64,000 nucleotides of DNA from Firmicutes bacterium UBA2116 (GCA_002331025.1 DCYG01000027.1:30019-94018); one strand, 5' to 3'; positions 1 to 8,780 are shown, counted from the stretch's first letter. Program-made: numbers and translations. Notes: a model not told the origin generated them from the letters alone.

Positions 1-88
1 TGGGCAGTACCGGTAGAAATATACCGATAAATCCAAGCAACAGAAGTATGAGACCGAATATTGTAAGTAAAATAACACGTATTTGTAT
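1..88 (-). CDS. DUF454 (YbaN-like) small membrane protein, 5' end only
   Basis: The reverse strand reads a hydrophobic N-terminus ending in GFIGIFLPVLP, the hallmark of the DUF454/YbaN family of small inner-membrane proteins of unknown function; the rest lies left of the window. A minus-strand promoter (135-163) and a GGAGG box (97-101) precede it. In the coding frame there is no ATG, GTG or TTG at usable distance: the codons after the Shine-Dalgarno are ATT (89-91) and ATA (86-88), the latter 7 nt from GGAGG. The first in-frame TTG is deep inside the membrane segment. The start is therefore either a rare ATA/ATT codon or hidden by a sequencing error. Family assignment comes from a short stretch only. 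Confidence 0.55.
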   Translation of the reverse strand, partial: MQIRVILLTIFGLILLLLGFIGIFLPVLP

Positions 89-134
89 AATACCACCTCC
101 ACAATTGATAATAGGATTAATTACTAATAAGAAT

Positions 135-163
135 ATCATATAAAATAATTATGCATTTGTCAA
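135..163 (-). promoter_or_regulatory. Promoter of the DUF454 gene
   Basis: Minus-strand -35 TTGACA (158-163), 17 bp spacer, -10 TATGAT (135-140). It lies about 45 bp upstream of the proposed start and back to back with the plus-strand promoter at 190-218. Confidence 0.6.
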
Positions 164-189
164 TAATAATTTTCAAAGTAATTTTTAGC

Positions 190-218
190 TTGACAAATTT
201 AACGCTTATCTATATACT
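190..218 (+). promoter_or_regulatory. Promoter of the nitronate monooxygenase-like gene
   Basis: -35 TTGACA (190-195), 17 bp spacer, -10 TATACT (213-218), about 42 bp upstream of the ATG at 261. Confidence 0.65.
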
Positions 219-260
219 TTGAGTATCAAATAAATTGATTTATAAAGCATTGGAGAAAAA

Positions 261-1304
261 ATGGAACTGAAAGAATTAAGAATAGGTGATTTAATTGCTA
301 AGATTCCAATTATCCAAGGAGGTATGGGTATTGGTGTATCCTTATCAAGCTTAGCATCTGCCGTAGCTAATGAAGGTGGTATAGGAACCATATCAGGAGT
401 ACAGATCGGATTCAGAGAACCGGATTTTGCAACGAATCCGATAGAGGCAAATTTAAGAGCTATTGGCAAGGAAATACGAAAGGCAAGAGAAAAAACGAAG
501 GGTATTATAGCCATGAACATAATGGCTGCCATTACCAATTATGAACTTTATGTAAAGAAAGCAGTAGAAGAAAAGATAGATTTAATCATTTCAGGGGCAG
601 GACTTCCTTTGGCACTGCCTAAATTGGTTAAAGGAACATCAACTAAAATTGTTCCTATAGTATCATCTGCAAAGGCAGCAAAGGTAATAATAAAAAGCTA
701 TTTAAAGCACGACAGATTACCTGACGCTATCGTAGTTGAGGGACCGTTAGCAGGCGGCCATTTAGGATTTAAAATGGATGAAATGCTTGAAAATAAGTGT
801 ATGGCTTTGAAGGATATTGTAAAGGAAGTTAAGGAATTAATCGGAAGCTTTGAAGCGGAATATAATTTTAAAATTCCTGTGATTGCAGCAGGAGGAATCA
901 GATCAAAAGAAGATTTAAAAGAGCTCAGTGAGGCAGGTGCCGATGGATTTCAAGTTGCAAGCCTGTTTGTACCTACGGTGGAATGTGATGCTGATGACAA
1001 ATTCAAATTGGCCTATATTAATGCTGCTGAAGATGATGAAATGATTATAAAAAGTCCGGTGGGAATGCCTGCCAGAGCAATCAGGACAAATTTTCTTACA
1101 GAATCAATGGTTAGCGGAAACAAGGCAAGTAAGTGCTACAGATGTTTACCGGGATGTAATCCCGCATCCATTCCTTACTGTATATCAGCCGGCTTAATAG
1201 ATGCGGTAGAAGGAAGAGACGGGTTGATATTTGCAGGTGCTAACTTAAAAGGTGTAAATAAGTTAACAACAGTTAAGGAAGTAATTAACAATTTAATAGG
1301 ATAA
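261..1304 (+). CDS. Nitronate monooxygenase / FabK-like FMN flavoprotein
   Basis: A 347-residue TIM-barrel FMN protein of the 2-nitropropane dioxygenase/nitronate monooxygenase family, which also includes the enoyl-ACP reductase FabK. Visible signatures are IPIIQGGMGIGVS at the N-terminus, the substrate-loop sequence EGPLAGGHLGF, and the FMN-phosphate region IPVIAAGGIRSKEDL followed by GADGFQVAS. The start is the ATG with GGAG 8 nt upstream. Near the C-terminus four cysteines form C292-x2-C295-x3-C299-x7-C307, not part of the minimal fold. It stands alone under its own promoter with no fatty-acid genes nearby, so a FabK role is not supported by context. The real substrate is unknown; annotation as NMO is by family only. 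Confidence 0.8.
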   Translation: MELKELRIGDLIAKIPIIQGGMGIGVSLSSLASAVANEGGIGTISGVQIGFREPDFATNPIEANLRAIGKEIRKAREKTKGIIAMNIMAAITNYELYVKKAVEEKIDLIISGAGLPLALPKLVKGTSTKIVPIVSSAKAAKVIIKSYLKHDRLPDAIVVEGPLAGGHLGFKMDEMLENKCMALKDIVKEVKELIGSFEAEYNFKIPVIAAGGIRSKEDLKELSEAGADGFQVASLFVPTVECDADDKFKLAYINAAEDDEMIIKSPVGMPARAIRTNFLTESMVSGNKASKCYRCLPGCNPASIPYCISAGLIDAVEGRDGLIFAGANLKGVNKLTTVKEVINNLIG

Positions 1305-1309
1305 AATGT

Positions 1310-1368
1310 AAGACAGATGTGTATATTAATACATATCTGTCTTTTGATTGCAGACAGATATGTATTAA
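1310..1368. repeat. Nested inverted repeats forming two mutually exclusive hairpins
   Basis: Arm A (1310-1324) pairs with arm B (1329-1343) to give a terminator-like hairpin followed by TTTT. Arm B (1326-1341) is also a perfect 16 bp inverted match to arm C (1353-1368), with an 11 nt loop. The two structures compete for arm B. It sits after the flavoprotein gene and about 80 bp before the putP promoter. It may act simply as a bidirectional terminator. Confidence 0.6.
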
Positions 1369-1445
1369 CGAATAATGTTTAAATTTGAAGATTGTTAATA
1401 AAGTGACAACGTTAACATTTTTACATTTATCGCTATTATTTATGC

Positions 1446-1474
1446 TTGACTTTATGTAATCCTGCAATTATACT
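1446..1474 (+). promoter_or_regulatory. Promoter of putP
   Basis: -35 TTGACT (1446-1451), 17 bp spacer, -10 TATACT (1469-1474), 54 bp before the start codon. Confidence 0.65.
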
Positions 1475-1528
1475 TATATAAATATCTTGCCGAAAAAAAG
1501 GCTGGAAAATATATAAGGAGGTTGGTTA

Positions 1529-3103
1529 ATGAGTGGAGAAACCTTACAAGTATTTATAACCATGGTAATTTACATGTCAGTAGTAATCGTCATCGGATTG
1601 TATTTTGCAAAGCGCTCAAATGAAAGCAGTGATAACTTCTTCTTAGGGGGAAGAACTATAGGTCCTTGGGTATCTGCGTTAAGCGCTGCGTCCTCTGACA
1701 TGAGTGGATGGCTGTTAATGGGGCTTCCAGGCGTAGCGTATTGGTACGGTCTTAGTGATGCTGTCTGGACAGCTATTGGTCTTGCAGCAGGAACAATTAT
1801 TAACTGGATATGGGTTGCAAGAAGGCTTCGAAGATATTCTGTAGTAGCCGGCAACTCAATTACATTGCCTGAATTCTTCAGCAATCGTTTTAAAGATACA
1901 AAAAAGATACTTCTAACTCTTACTGCATTATGGATTTTGGTATTTTTCGTTGTTTATGCATCCAGTTGTTTTGTAACAGTTGGCAAGCTTTTTAGTACAT
2001 TATTTGGACTACCATACATTTCAATGATGATTTTAGGTGCAGCATTTGTTTTATTTTATACCACAGTTGGTGGTTTCTTGGCAGAAACTGCATCTGATAC
2101 TATGCAAGCTTCTATAATGATTTTAGCGTTATCTATGGTTTTAATCGTGGGGACATCGGCAGCAGGTGGAATGTCTCAAGTTATAAGTAATGCAAAATCA
2201 ATACCCGGATTTTTTGAATTTTTTGGAATTGCATCACCGACAGTTGTAGATGGAGTACAGCAGGCTCAAAATGGGGCTCCATTGTTTGGCGGAGCAGGTA
2301 AATATGGATTCTATACTATTTTGTCAACCTTAGCATGGGGACTTGGCTACTTTGGAATGCCGCATGTATTGTTGAGATTCATGGCTATAAGAGATGAAAA
2401 GGAAATTAAAGTTTCATCTACAATAGCCGGAGTATGGGTTGTAATTTCTTTATTTGCTGCAGTTATGATAGGTATTATAGGAAGAGCATTATTCCCGACA
2501 GATTTAACAACCGCCGGAGCGGCTGAAACTATATTTATAGTATCGGCGCAAACGTTATTCAACCCGATTTTTGCAGGTCTTGCTATGGCAGGTATTCTTG
2601 CGGCAACTATCAGTTCTGCTGATTCATACTTGCTTATAGGAGCATCAGCATTTTCTAAGAATATTTATCAAGGACTTTTCAAAAAAGATGCTACAGATAA
2701 ACAGGTTATGATAATAACCAGAATAATACTTCTTACAATAACTGCAATTGGTATTTTTATAGCACTTGATGAAAACAGTGTTATATTTACAATTGTATCT
2801 TTTGCCTGGGCAGGATTAGGAGCTACATTTGGTCCTCTTATGTTATTCTCCTTGTTCTGGAAGAGAACATCAAAAGAAGGAGCAATTGCCGGTATGGTAG
2901 CAGGCGGAGTTATGGTGTTTATATGGAAACTTCTTCTTAGACCTATGGGAGGAATATTTGGAGTATATGAATTATTACCTGCATTTATTTTCTCATGTTT
3001 AGTAATCTACTTTGTATCAAAGGTAACTCCAGAACCTCCGAAAGAAATACAAGAAGAATTTGAATTGGTTCAGTCCGATAAATCAATTAACAATATTGTA
3101 TAA
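1529..3103 (+). CDS. putP: Sodium/proline symporter PutP
   Basis: A 524-residue member of the sodium:solute symporter (SSS) family with about 13 membrane helices, matching PutP in length. Characteristic stretches are SSDMSGWLLMGLPG in the second helix region and LAMAGILAATISSADSYLL further on, with conserved Ser/Thr residues expected to help bind Na+. It should import L-proline with Na+ at the cytoplasmic membrane. The start is set by AGGAGG 6 nt before the ATG. It is monocistronic, with its own promoter and a strong terminator at 3134-3189. No proline dehydrogenase gene is close, so use as nutrient or osmolyte is open. The C-terminus is acidic and cytoplasmic. Confidence 0.9.
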   Translation: MSGETLQVFITMVIYMSVVIVIGLYFAKRSNESSDNFFLGGRTIGPWVSALSAASSDMSGWLLMGLPGVAYWYGLSDAVWTAIGLAAGTIINWIWVARRLRRYSVVAGNSITLPEFFSNRFKDTKKILLTLTALWILVFFVVYASSCFVTVGKLFSTLFGLPYISMMILGAAFVLFYTTVGGFLAETASDTMQASIMILALSMVLIVGTSAAGGMSQVISNAKSIPGFFEFFGIASPTVVDGVQQAQNGAPLFGGAGKYGFYTILSTLAWGLGYFGMPHVLLRFMAIRDEKEIKVSSTIAGVWVVISLFAAVMIGIIGRALFPTDLTTAGAAETIFIVSAQTLFNPIFAGLAMAGILAATISSADSYLLIGASAFSKNIYQGLFKKDATDKQVMIITRIILLTITAIGIFIALDENSVIFTIVSFAWAGLGATFGPLMLFSLFWKRTSKEGAIAGMVAGGVMVFIWKLLLRPMGGIFGVYELLPAFIFSCLVIYFVSKVTPEPPKEIQEEFELVQSDKSINNIV

Positions 3104-3133
3104 TTACTATCTTATAAAATACAAAATTAAATA

Positions 3134-3189
3134 AAAATGAGAGATATAGTCTGATGTGAACTGCTTCAGATAATATCTCTCATTTTTTT
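3134..3189 (+). terminator. Rho-independent terminator after putP
   Basis: Long stem (ATGAGAGATAT with ATATCTCTCAT, extended by TCTGA/TCAGA) followed by seven T. Ends just before the convergent XRE gene. Confidence 0.8.
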
Positions 3190-3195
3190 ATCAGA

Positions 3196-3522
3196 CTATT
3201 TATCCTCCAAGGCATCGAGAAAAAGGTTAAGGATACGGTATTGGTTGGGACGCAGATATCGATAACGGTTTACTAACGTCTGCTCGTCCGAGCTAAGATC
3301 ATATTCTTTTACCGCCTTCGGCTTATGGCGAATATCGGTGCGACCGAGCAGAAAATCTACCGACACATCAAAATAATCTGCGTACTTGTGCAGTGTTTCA
3401 ATATTCGGTTGGTAACCGCCCGTTTCATAATTTTGAATTTGTGATTGTGCAATATCAAATTCATCTGCCAGCTTTTGCTGACTCAATTTTCTTTCCTCAC
3501 GCAATAAGCGAAGATTATACAT
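3196..3522 (-). CDS. XRE-family transcriptional repressor
   Basis: A 108-residue DNA-binding protein. Residues about 3-60 form a Cro/cI helix-turn-helix (LREERKLSQQKLADEFDIAQ, then NYETGGYQPNIETLHKYADYF), followed by the usual VDFLLGRTD tail of this family and a short C-terminal helix pair. A GGGAGG box precedes the ATG. It is divergent from the large LuxR-type regulator at 3689, and the 166 bp between them carries two matching operator-like sites (3552-3566 and 3600-3614). It probably represses itself and possibly its neighbour. The ligand or signal is unknown. Confidence 0.85.
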   Translation of the reverse strand: MYNLRLLREERKLSQQKLADEFDIAQSQIQNYETGGYQPNIETLHKYADYFDVSVDFLLGRTDIRHKPKAVKEYDLSSDEQTLVNRYRYLRPNQYRILNLFLDALEDK

Positions 3523-3551
3523 TTTATGGTACCTCCCTGTTAATATATTTT

Positions 3552-3614
3552 AACAAGTTTATCTTATATTATACAAAAAGCTGGACTTATTATTTGTAAT
3601 AAGGTAAACTTGTT
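3552..3614. promoter_or_regulatory. Paired operator-like sites between XRE and LuxR-type regulators
   Basis: Two 15 bp arms in inverted orientation match at 14 of 15 positions: 3552-3566 and 3600-3614. Each contains a small dyad AAG-N5-CTT, the kind of symmetric site XRE dimers bind. A minus-strand -10 (TATAAT, 3568-3573) for the XRE gene lies between them, so binding could occlude it. The binding protein is inferred, not shown. Confidence 0.5.
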
Positions 3615-3688
3615 TTTAGTAAAAAGATAATCTGATTAAGATATTGAAATTTTAAAATGATGATTTCTCGTGAGAATGGAGGAATTTA

Positions 3689-6199
3689 ATGCGCAAAAAA
3701 TCAGACAAACGGCAAAAATATTATTTTTCGGACAGGCTTAAAAGGCAGCTTGTTCAGATATCACATCATCCTTTGACCGTTGTTGCTGCACCGTCTGGTT
3801 TTGGAAAGACCACTGCAGTAAGAGAATATTTAAAAGAAAATCTTCCTGACGGTGCATGTGAATACTGGTACACTTGTTTAGGTGAGTCGGCTTCTATATT
3901 TTGGACGGGTATTTGCGACTTGATATCAAATTTAAATAAAAATATTGCGGATGATTTAAAAAATCTTAAGATACCCACTAAGGATACCTTGTTTTATATG
4001 ATATCCTATCTTAAGAATATTTGTTGTCATACGGAAACATATATTGTAATCGATAACTATCAGCTTGTGGATTTGGATATTTTTCGTGAATTAGTTACTG
4101 CTTTTTCCATGCATGGAAACTCTGTCTTGCATATAATATTTATTACTCAACAGATGGATGACATACAACAAATTTCAATTTGTAATGATAATATACATGT
4201 AATTGATTCATCTGCTTTTCTGTTTGATAGAGAAGGTATCAAAAAACTATTTCGCATGAAGAGTATCAGGCTGACAGACGATGAAGCGGAAAAAATGTTT
4301 ATTGGCACGGAAGGCTGGATTGCGGCTATTCGTTTACAAATGATCAGCTTTATAGAAACCGGTTCATTTACACTTGCCGCGGATATTGATTATCTGGTAG
4401 AACATGCCATATGGGATCATTTTGATTTGGAAGAAAAAGAATTTTTGCTATCAATTTCGGTATTGGATGGCTTTACAATACGTCAGGCCACAGTTATGAT
4501 GAACAAGAATATTCTGCCAAGCAAAATTCGCAAATTTCTTAAAAACAATGACTTCATAAGATATATGCCGGATAAGCTTATATACAGTATTCACAGCATT
4601 TTACGGCATTATCTCAGAAGCTGTTTTTATAATCAGACTTCCAAAGATTATCAGAATCAGGTATATCGAAAATTGGGAGAGGCCTGTGCCGCTGACTTAA
4701 AATATTGCCTTGCTGCAGAATTTTATTATAAGATTGAAGATTTTGATGCAATTTTATCTATGCCTTTTACACGCGAGCATTTGGAAGAGCAAAAAGAAAA
4801 GTTTTATTCCGGATTTTGCGCAATGCTGATTAAAGAGTGTCCAAATGAAATATTATGCAAGTACCCTTTTACCATGATAGTATTTGGATATATGACCCTG
4901 ATGAATGGATACTATGATGAGTATGAAAAGCTGTGCAGACTTTTGTGTTATGTAATTCAAAACGGAGAAGGTTACAGTCAGAAGCAATTGATGAAAGCAG
5001 AGGCTGAATATACTCTTTTGGAGAGTTTAGGTAAGTTTAATGATATTACTAAGATGAAAGAGGGTCAAAATAAATATCGGAAGCTTTCGAGTACATCCGT
5101 TGATATGATTAAAGTAAGTATACCTTGGCTATTTGGCGGTGTTTCCGTACTGAATATGCTTTGGCGCGAAGAAGGCAAGCTAAAAGACGTATTGCAACAA
5201 ATTGAGGAAGGTAAATTTTTATATCGCAGATTAGCCCGGGGACATGGAGCCGGAACCTATTATACGATGCAGGCAGAAATGATGCTTATGAGAGGCGAGG
5301 ATAATGAAGCTGAAATTTTAAGCTACAAGGCTCTGCATGAAGCACGCAGCTATAAACAGACCGATATTTGTCTTTGTATAGAACTGATTCTTGCTCGTAT
5401 TGCTATCCTGCGAGGAGATGTGGAAGCTTATTTCAATTCAATTAAGAGAATCAAAGATTATTCAGGTAAAGATTCCAGGCTTTATATAATACGGATGATT
5501 GAGCACTGTATGTCAATTATAAGTTTTGTTCTGGATGATGAAGAGTATGTCTCTCCGTGGTTTTATGACATGGAGAATATTAAAAAAACGGTATATGCTC
5601 CTGTTGTTCCTCACGCACAATTACTTCATTTATGGCTTCTTCTAAGGAAAAAGCGTTATAATGAATTTTATGCTATATGTGAGTATGCTTTAAACATGTC
5701 CGGTAATTCTACGGGAAATATAAAATATGTAATGCCTCAAGTGTATCAGCTCATTTTTCTTTCCATGGCAAAACGAAACAATGGAAGATATCTTGAAGCA
5801 CAGGAATATCTGAAAGAAGCGCTTACCATCGCGTTGCAGGATCAAATTTACCTTCCCTTTGCCCAGCAGGGATGTATGACGGACTTTCTTCCTGAACTGA
5901 GTGTATGTTTTTATGATTGCATTAAGATACAAGGGAAAAATAGTTTTACCGGCTTAATGGAGCTTTGCAAACGTCAGAAAAGAGGCGTAAGCATTATAAG
6001 AAGGGCTATAGTTCAATACAAGTCTCCCCTCACACCTAGAGAAAGGGAAATTGCCCTGCTTGCAAAGGAGCGTTTAAGTTCTAAAGAAATTGCTGCCAAG
6101 CTTTATATATCTGAGATGACTGTCAGAGCTACTCTCAGAAGTGTATACAGCAAGCTTGACATTCATTCAAGAGCGGAACTGTATTTAAAAGAATTTTGA
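3689..6199 (+). CDS. MalT-like ATP-dependent LuxR-family regulator (LAL/STAND)
   Basis: An 836-residue regulator with the three parts of the MalT class: an N-terminal STAND NTPase with Walker A APSGFGKTT (residues 34-42) and a Walker B-like IVIDNY (about 120-125), a long helical TPR-like middle region, and a C-terminal LuxR helix-turn-helix (about 778-836; LTPREREIALLAKERLSSKE, then a recognition helix around SEMTVRATL). Such proteins bind ATP and an inducer, oligomerise and activate transcription. GGAGGA sits 5 nt before the ATG. A terminator follows at 6245-6281. The cheW/chemoreceptor genes immediately downstream are possible targets, but nothing in the sequence proves it. Confidence 0.85.
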   Translation: MRKKSDKRQKYYFSDRLKRQLVQISHHPLTVVAAPSGFGKTTAVREYLKENLPDGACEYWYTCLGESASIFWTGICDLISNLNKNIADDLKNLKIPTKDTLFYMISYLKNICCHTETYIVIDNYQLVDLDIFRELVTAFSMHGNSVLHIIFITQQMDDIQQISICNDNIHVIDSSAFLFDREGIKKLFRMKSIRLTDDEAEKMFIGTEGWIAAIRLQMISFIETGSFTLAADIDYLVEHAIWDHFDLEEKEFLLSISVLDGFTIRQATVMMNKNILPSKIRKFLKNNDFIRYMPDKLIYSIHSILRHYLRSCFYNQTSKDYQNQVYRKLGEACAADLKYCLAAEFYYKIEDFDAILSMPFTREHLEEQKEKFYSGFCAMLIKECPNEILCKYPFTMIVFGYMTLMNGYYDEYEKLCRLLCYVIQNGEGYSQKQLMKAEAEYTLLESLGKFNDITKMKEGQNKYRKLSSTSVDMIKVSIPWLFGGVSVLNMLWREEGKLKDVLQQIEEGKFLYRRLARGHGAGTYYTMQAEMMLMRGEDNEAEILSYKALHEARSYKQTDICLCIELILARIAILRGDVEAYFNSIKRIKDYSGKDSRLYIIRMIEHCMSIISFVLDDEEYVSPWFYDMENIKKTVYAPVVPHAQLLHLWLLLRKKRYNEFYAICEYALNMSGNSTGNIKYVMPQVYQLIFLSMAKRNNGRYLEAQEYLKEALTIALQDQIYLPFAQQGCMTDFLPELSVCFYDCIKIQGKNSFTGLMELCKRQKRGVSIIRRAIVQYKSPLTPREREIALLAKERLSSKEIAAKLYISEMTVRATLRSVYSKLDIHSRAELYLKEF

Positions 6200-6244
6200 C
6201 GAAAAATGTCGATTTACCACATATTGAGGTATGAATAAAAAATT

Positions 6245-6281
6245 ATCTGCTGTATGGTTATATTATAGCAGATATTTTTTT
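6245..6281 (+). terminator. Terminator after the LuxR-type regulator
   Basis: Stem ATCTGCT (6245-6251) with AGCAGAT (6267-6273) followed by a run of T. The next 160 bp up to cheW is AT-rich, and I see no convincing promoter in it. Confidence 0.7.
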
Positions 6282-6442
6282 GTACATGGATTTATTTTAT
6301 TTTTAATGCTTTATAGTAATGCTAACATTGTTTGTTCATTATTTAACAATTTATTATTAAAATCATAAGCACAAGGAATTTTTTGTTGAAGGAATGAAAT
6401 GCTTTTAAGTTGTAAATATAAAAATTAAAGGAGGACAATTCA

Positions 6443-6940
6443 GTGACAGAAACAAATTTGTTAAATCTGGCAGAAATGGAGGATGAGGACACATTGAGAG
6501 GAAAATATCTTATCTTTACTATGGGAAACGAGTTATATGGTATGGAGATACGATATATTACTGAAATAATCAGTATTCAACCCATTACGGAAGTTCCTGA
6601 AATGCCTGAATATGTAAAAGGCATTACAAATCTTCGCGGAAAAATAATACCTGTTATGGACGCACGTCTGCGTTTTAAAAAGGCTGTCAGAGAATATGAC
6701 GGCAGAACATGCATTATTGTAATTGACACCATCGGTACTTCCATCGGACTGATTGTGGACAGCGTAGCAGAGGTACTTACCATGAATGATGAAGATATCA
6801 CGACTTTACCGGAGATGGGCAAAGGCGGACACAAGTACATCAAAGGAATCGGGAAGACAGGCGGAAATATCAAGCTGCTGCTGGATTGTCAAAAGCTGCT
6901 GACAGGCGATGAGCTTGACATGCTAGGCGCGATGGCCTGA
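6443..6940 (+). CDS. cheW: Chemotaxis coupling protein CheW
   Basis: A 165-residue CheW, the adaptor that links chemoreceptors to the CheA kinase. The family pattern is clear: YLIFTMGNELYGMEI, the ITEVPEMPEYVKGITNLRGK block and IIPVMDARLRF, then GLIVDSVAEVL. The start is GTG, 8 nt after AGGAGG; no better ATG is available. An extra ~20 residue N-terminal tail precedes the fold. It is followed 114 bp later by a methyl-accepting chemotaxis protein on the same strand. CheA and CheY are not in the window, so this is an accessory chemosensory cluster. Confidence 0.9.
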   Translation: MTETNLLNLAEMEDEDTLRGKYLIFTMGNELYGMEIRYITEIISIQPITEVPEMPEYVKGITNLRGKIIPVMDARLRFKKAVREYDGRTCIIVIDTIGTSIGLIVDSVAEVLTMNDEDITTLPEMGKGGHKYIKGIGKTGGNIKLLLDCQKLLTGDELDMLGAMA

Positions 6941-6944
6941 GCTA

Positions 6945-6972
6945 TTGACGTTATTCTTAAAAATCTTATATA
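6945..6972 (+). promoter_or_regulatory. Possible promoter of the chemoreceptor gene
   Basis: TTGACG (6945-6950), 16 bp spacer, TATATA (6967-6972), in the 114 bp gap between cheW and the chemoreceptor. Moderate match only. Confidence 0.35.
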
Positions 6973-7054
6973 GGCTTCACAGATCTTAGCTATAGGAATT
7001 CAGAGTATAAGGCGTGAGTAACGCTTTAATAATATTAAGAAAAGAGGATATCAA

Positions 7055-8743
7055 ATGATAAAATCGATTAAAAAGTCAATTAAAACACAGTTATTATTTC
7101 TATTTGCGATCATATTTGTATTTAATGCCATCGCTGTTACTGTTTTAATAACCGGATGGTTACAAAACAGAGCTTGTGAAGCCGATGTAGAACATAAGAT
7201 TGAACAGAGCCAGGAGATTTCAAGTATAACAGCCGCACATATTTTATGGGTAGACAATTTAAGAAATCATTTGGATAAAGGTACGGATTTTACCGGAAGT
7301 CTTGACCCTCATACCTGCTCTTTTGGTACATGGATGGACACATTAAATGATGAACTGAAAAACGATGCGATTATATCATCTGCGATATCAGGCATTATAG
7401 AGCCACATAATACAATTCACGGACGGGCAGGAGATATTATAGAGCTTAATAAGACCAACCCTGCAGCGGCAAAAGAGCTTCTGAACAGTGTAATTTTACC
7501 GAATGTAATGACTATCATCAGCGGCCTTAACGGCATTGCCGACAGATGCAATGAATTGGCTGCTTACAGCATGACTGTATCGGCTTCAACATTACAGACA
7601 AATTCGATTATACAACTCATCATTATAAGTATGGTATTGATTGTGTCAGTGATTATAGCATTATTTATTATCAGAATTACCGTTAAACCAACCATGAAGA
7701 TAACTAAGGCTGCCGAGAAGCTTGCGAAAGGCGAACTCAATATCCGGATTGACCTCGAAAGTCAAAATGAAATGGGTAAGATGGCGGATGCTCTTAATAA
7801 GGCAATCAGCATCATAAACGGATATATACGTGACATATCGGATAAGCTTGGTCAGCTATCCAAAGGTGATATGTGCATTAGTGTGGACATGGATTATATT
7901 GGTGACTTTGCTGCTATCAAGCAGGCAATTCAGAGTACGGCTTCGGCGTTGAACAATACACTGCAGACCATAAATTCCGCAGCCGAACAGGTAAGTATCG
8001 GAGCTTCTCAGGTTTCAAGCGGGGCGCAGGAACTTGCGGCAGGTTCTGCGGAACAGGCATCCTCGGTTGAGGAGCTGAATGCTTCTGTTACACAAATTGC
8101 AGAGCAGGCAGCAGAAAACTCTTCCAACGTCAAATCAGCAGCACATTATATAGATGAGGCAGGTGCAGGAGTAGATGCAGGAAACGAGCATATGAAGCAG
8201 CTCACAGCGGCTATGGAGGAAATAGGCTCCGCATCCAATCAGATTGCTAATATTACGAAGGTAATTGAGGACATCGCGTTCCAGACAAACATACTTGCAT
8301 TGAATGCTGCAATTGAAGCAGCACGTGCAGGGGCTGCGGGCAAGGGCTTTGCGGTTGTAGCGGATGAGGTGCGCAGTCTGGCTGCAAAATCTGCGGAGGC
8401 TGCAAAGCAGACGTCAGATTTAATTCATAATTCTGTTGATACCGTATCCAAAGGCACACAAATAACCGTACAAACTGCGCAGGTATTGCAGGATGTAGGG
8501 AAAAGTGCTCTAAAGGTTACCGAAAGCTTTGCTAAGATTGAACAGGCATCTTATGAACAAACCAAGGCTATAGAACAGATTAAACAAGGAATTGAGCAGG
8601 TTTCCGATGTTGTACAGACGAATGCTGCTACGGCTGAAGAAAATTCGGCCACAAGCGAAGAAATGTCTGCACAGGCGGGTGCACTTCGCGAAGAGGTTGG
8701 AAGATTCAAGCTTTGTGAGGAAATAATGCAGGAGGACATGTAG
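7055..8743 (+). CDS. Methyl-accepting chemotaxis protein with extracellular CZB-like sensor
   Basis: A 562-residue chemoreceptor. A first membrane helix (about 12-34) and a second (about 185-206) enclose an extracellular domain. Then come a HAMP domain (about 207-260) and a cytoplasmic signalling domain with the conserved hairpin tip IAFQTNILALNAAIEAARAG, which binds CheW and CheA. The extracellular part carries the spacing of the chemoreceptor zinc-binding (CZB) motif: H62 in AHILW, C88 in CSFGTWM, and H118/H122 in PHNTIH. These are likely Zn2+ ligands, giving a metal- or oxidant-responsive sensor by analogy. AGAGGA precedes the ATG. It is followed 37 bp later by the PAS/GGDEF/HD-GYP gene. 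Confidence 0.88.
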   Translation: MIKSIKKSIKTQLLFLFAIIFVFNAIAVTVLITGWLQNRACEADVEHKIEQSQEISSITAAHILWVDNLRNHLDKGTDFTGSLDPHTCSFGTWMDTLNDELKNDAIISSAISGIIEPHNTIHGRAGDIIELNKTNPAAAKELLNSVILPNVMTIISGLNGIADRCNELAAYSMTVSASTLQTNSIIQLIIISMVLIVSVIIALFIIRITVKPTMKITKAAEKLAKGELNIRIDLESQNEMGKMADALNKAISIINGYIRDISDKLGQLSKGDMCISVDMDYIGDFAAIKQAIQSTASALNNTLQTINSAAEQVSIGASQVSSGAQELAAGSAEQASSVEELNASVTQIAEQAAENSSNVKSAAHYIDEAGAGVDAGNEHMKQLTAAMEEIGSASNQIANITKVIEDIAFQTNILALNAAIEAARAGAAGKGFAVVADEVRSLAAKSAEAAKQTSDLIHNSVDTVSKGTQITVQTAQVLQDVGKSALKVTESFAKIEQASYEQTKAIEQIKQGIEQVSDVVQTNAATAEENSATSEEMSAQAGALREEVGRFKLCEEIMQEDM

Positions 8744-8780
8744 ACAATCATGTAGACATGTGCCGGAAAGGGTGGTAAGT

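Noticed and set aside
1285..1467. 60-residue minus-strand reading frame over the nested repeats
   Set aside because: Low-complexity product, no ribosome site, overlaps the putP promoter and hairpins.
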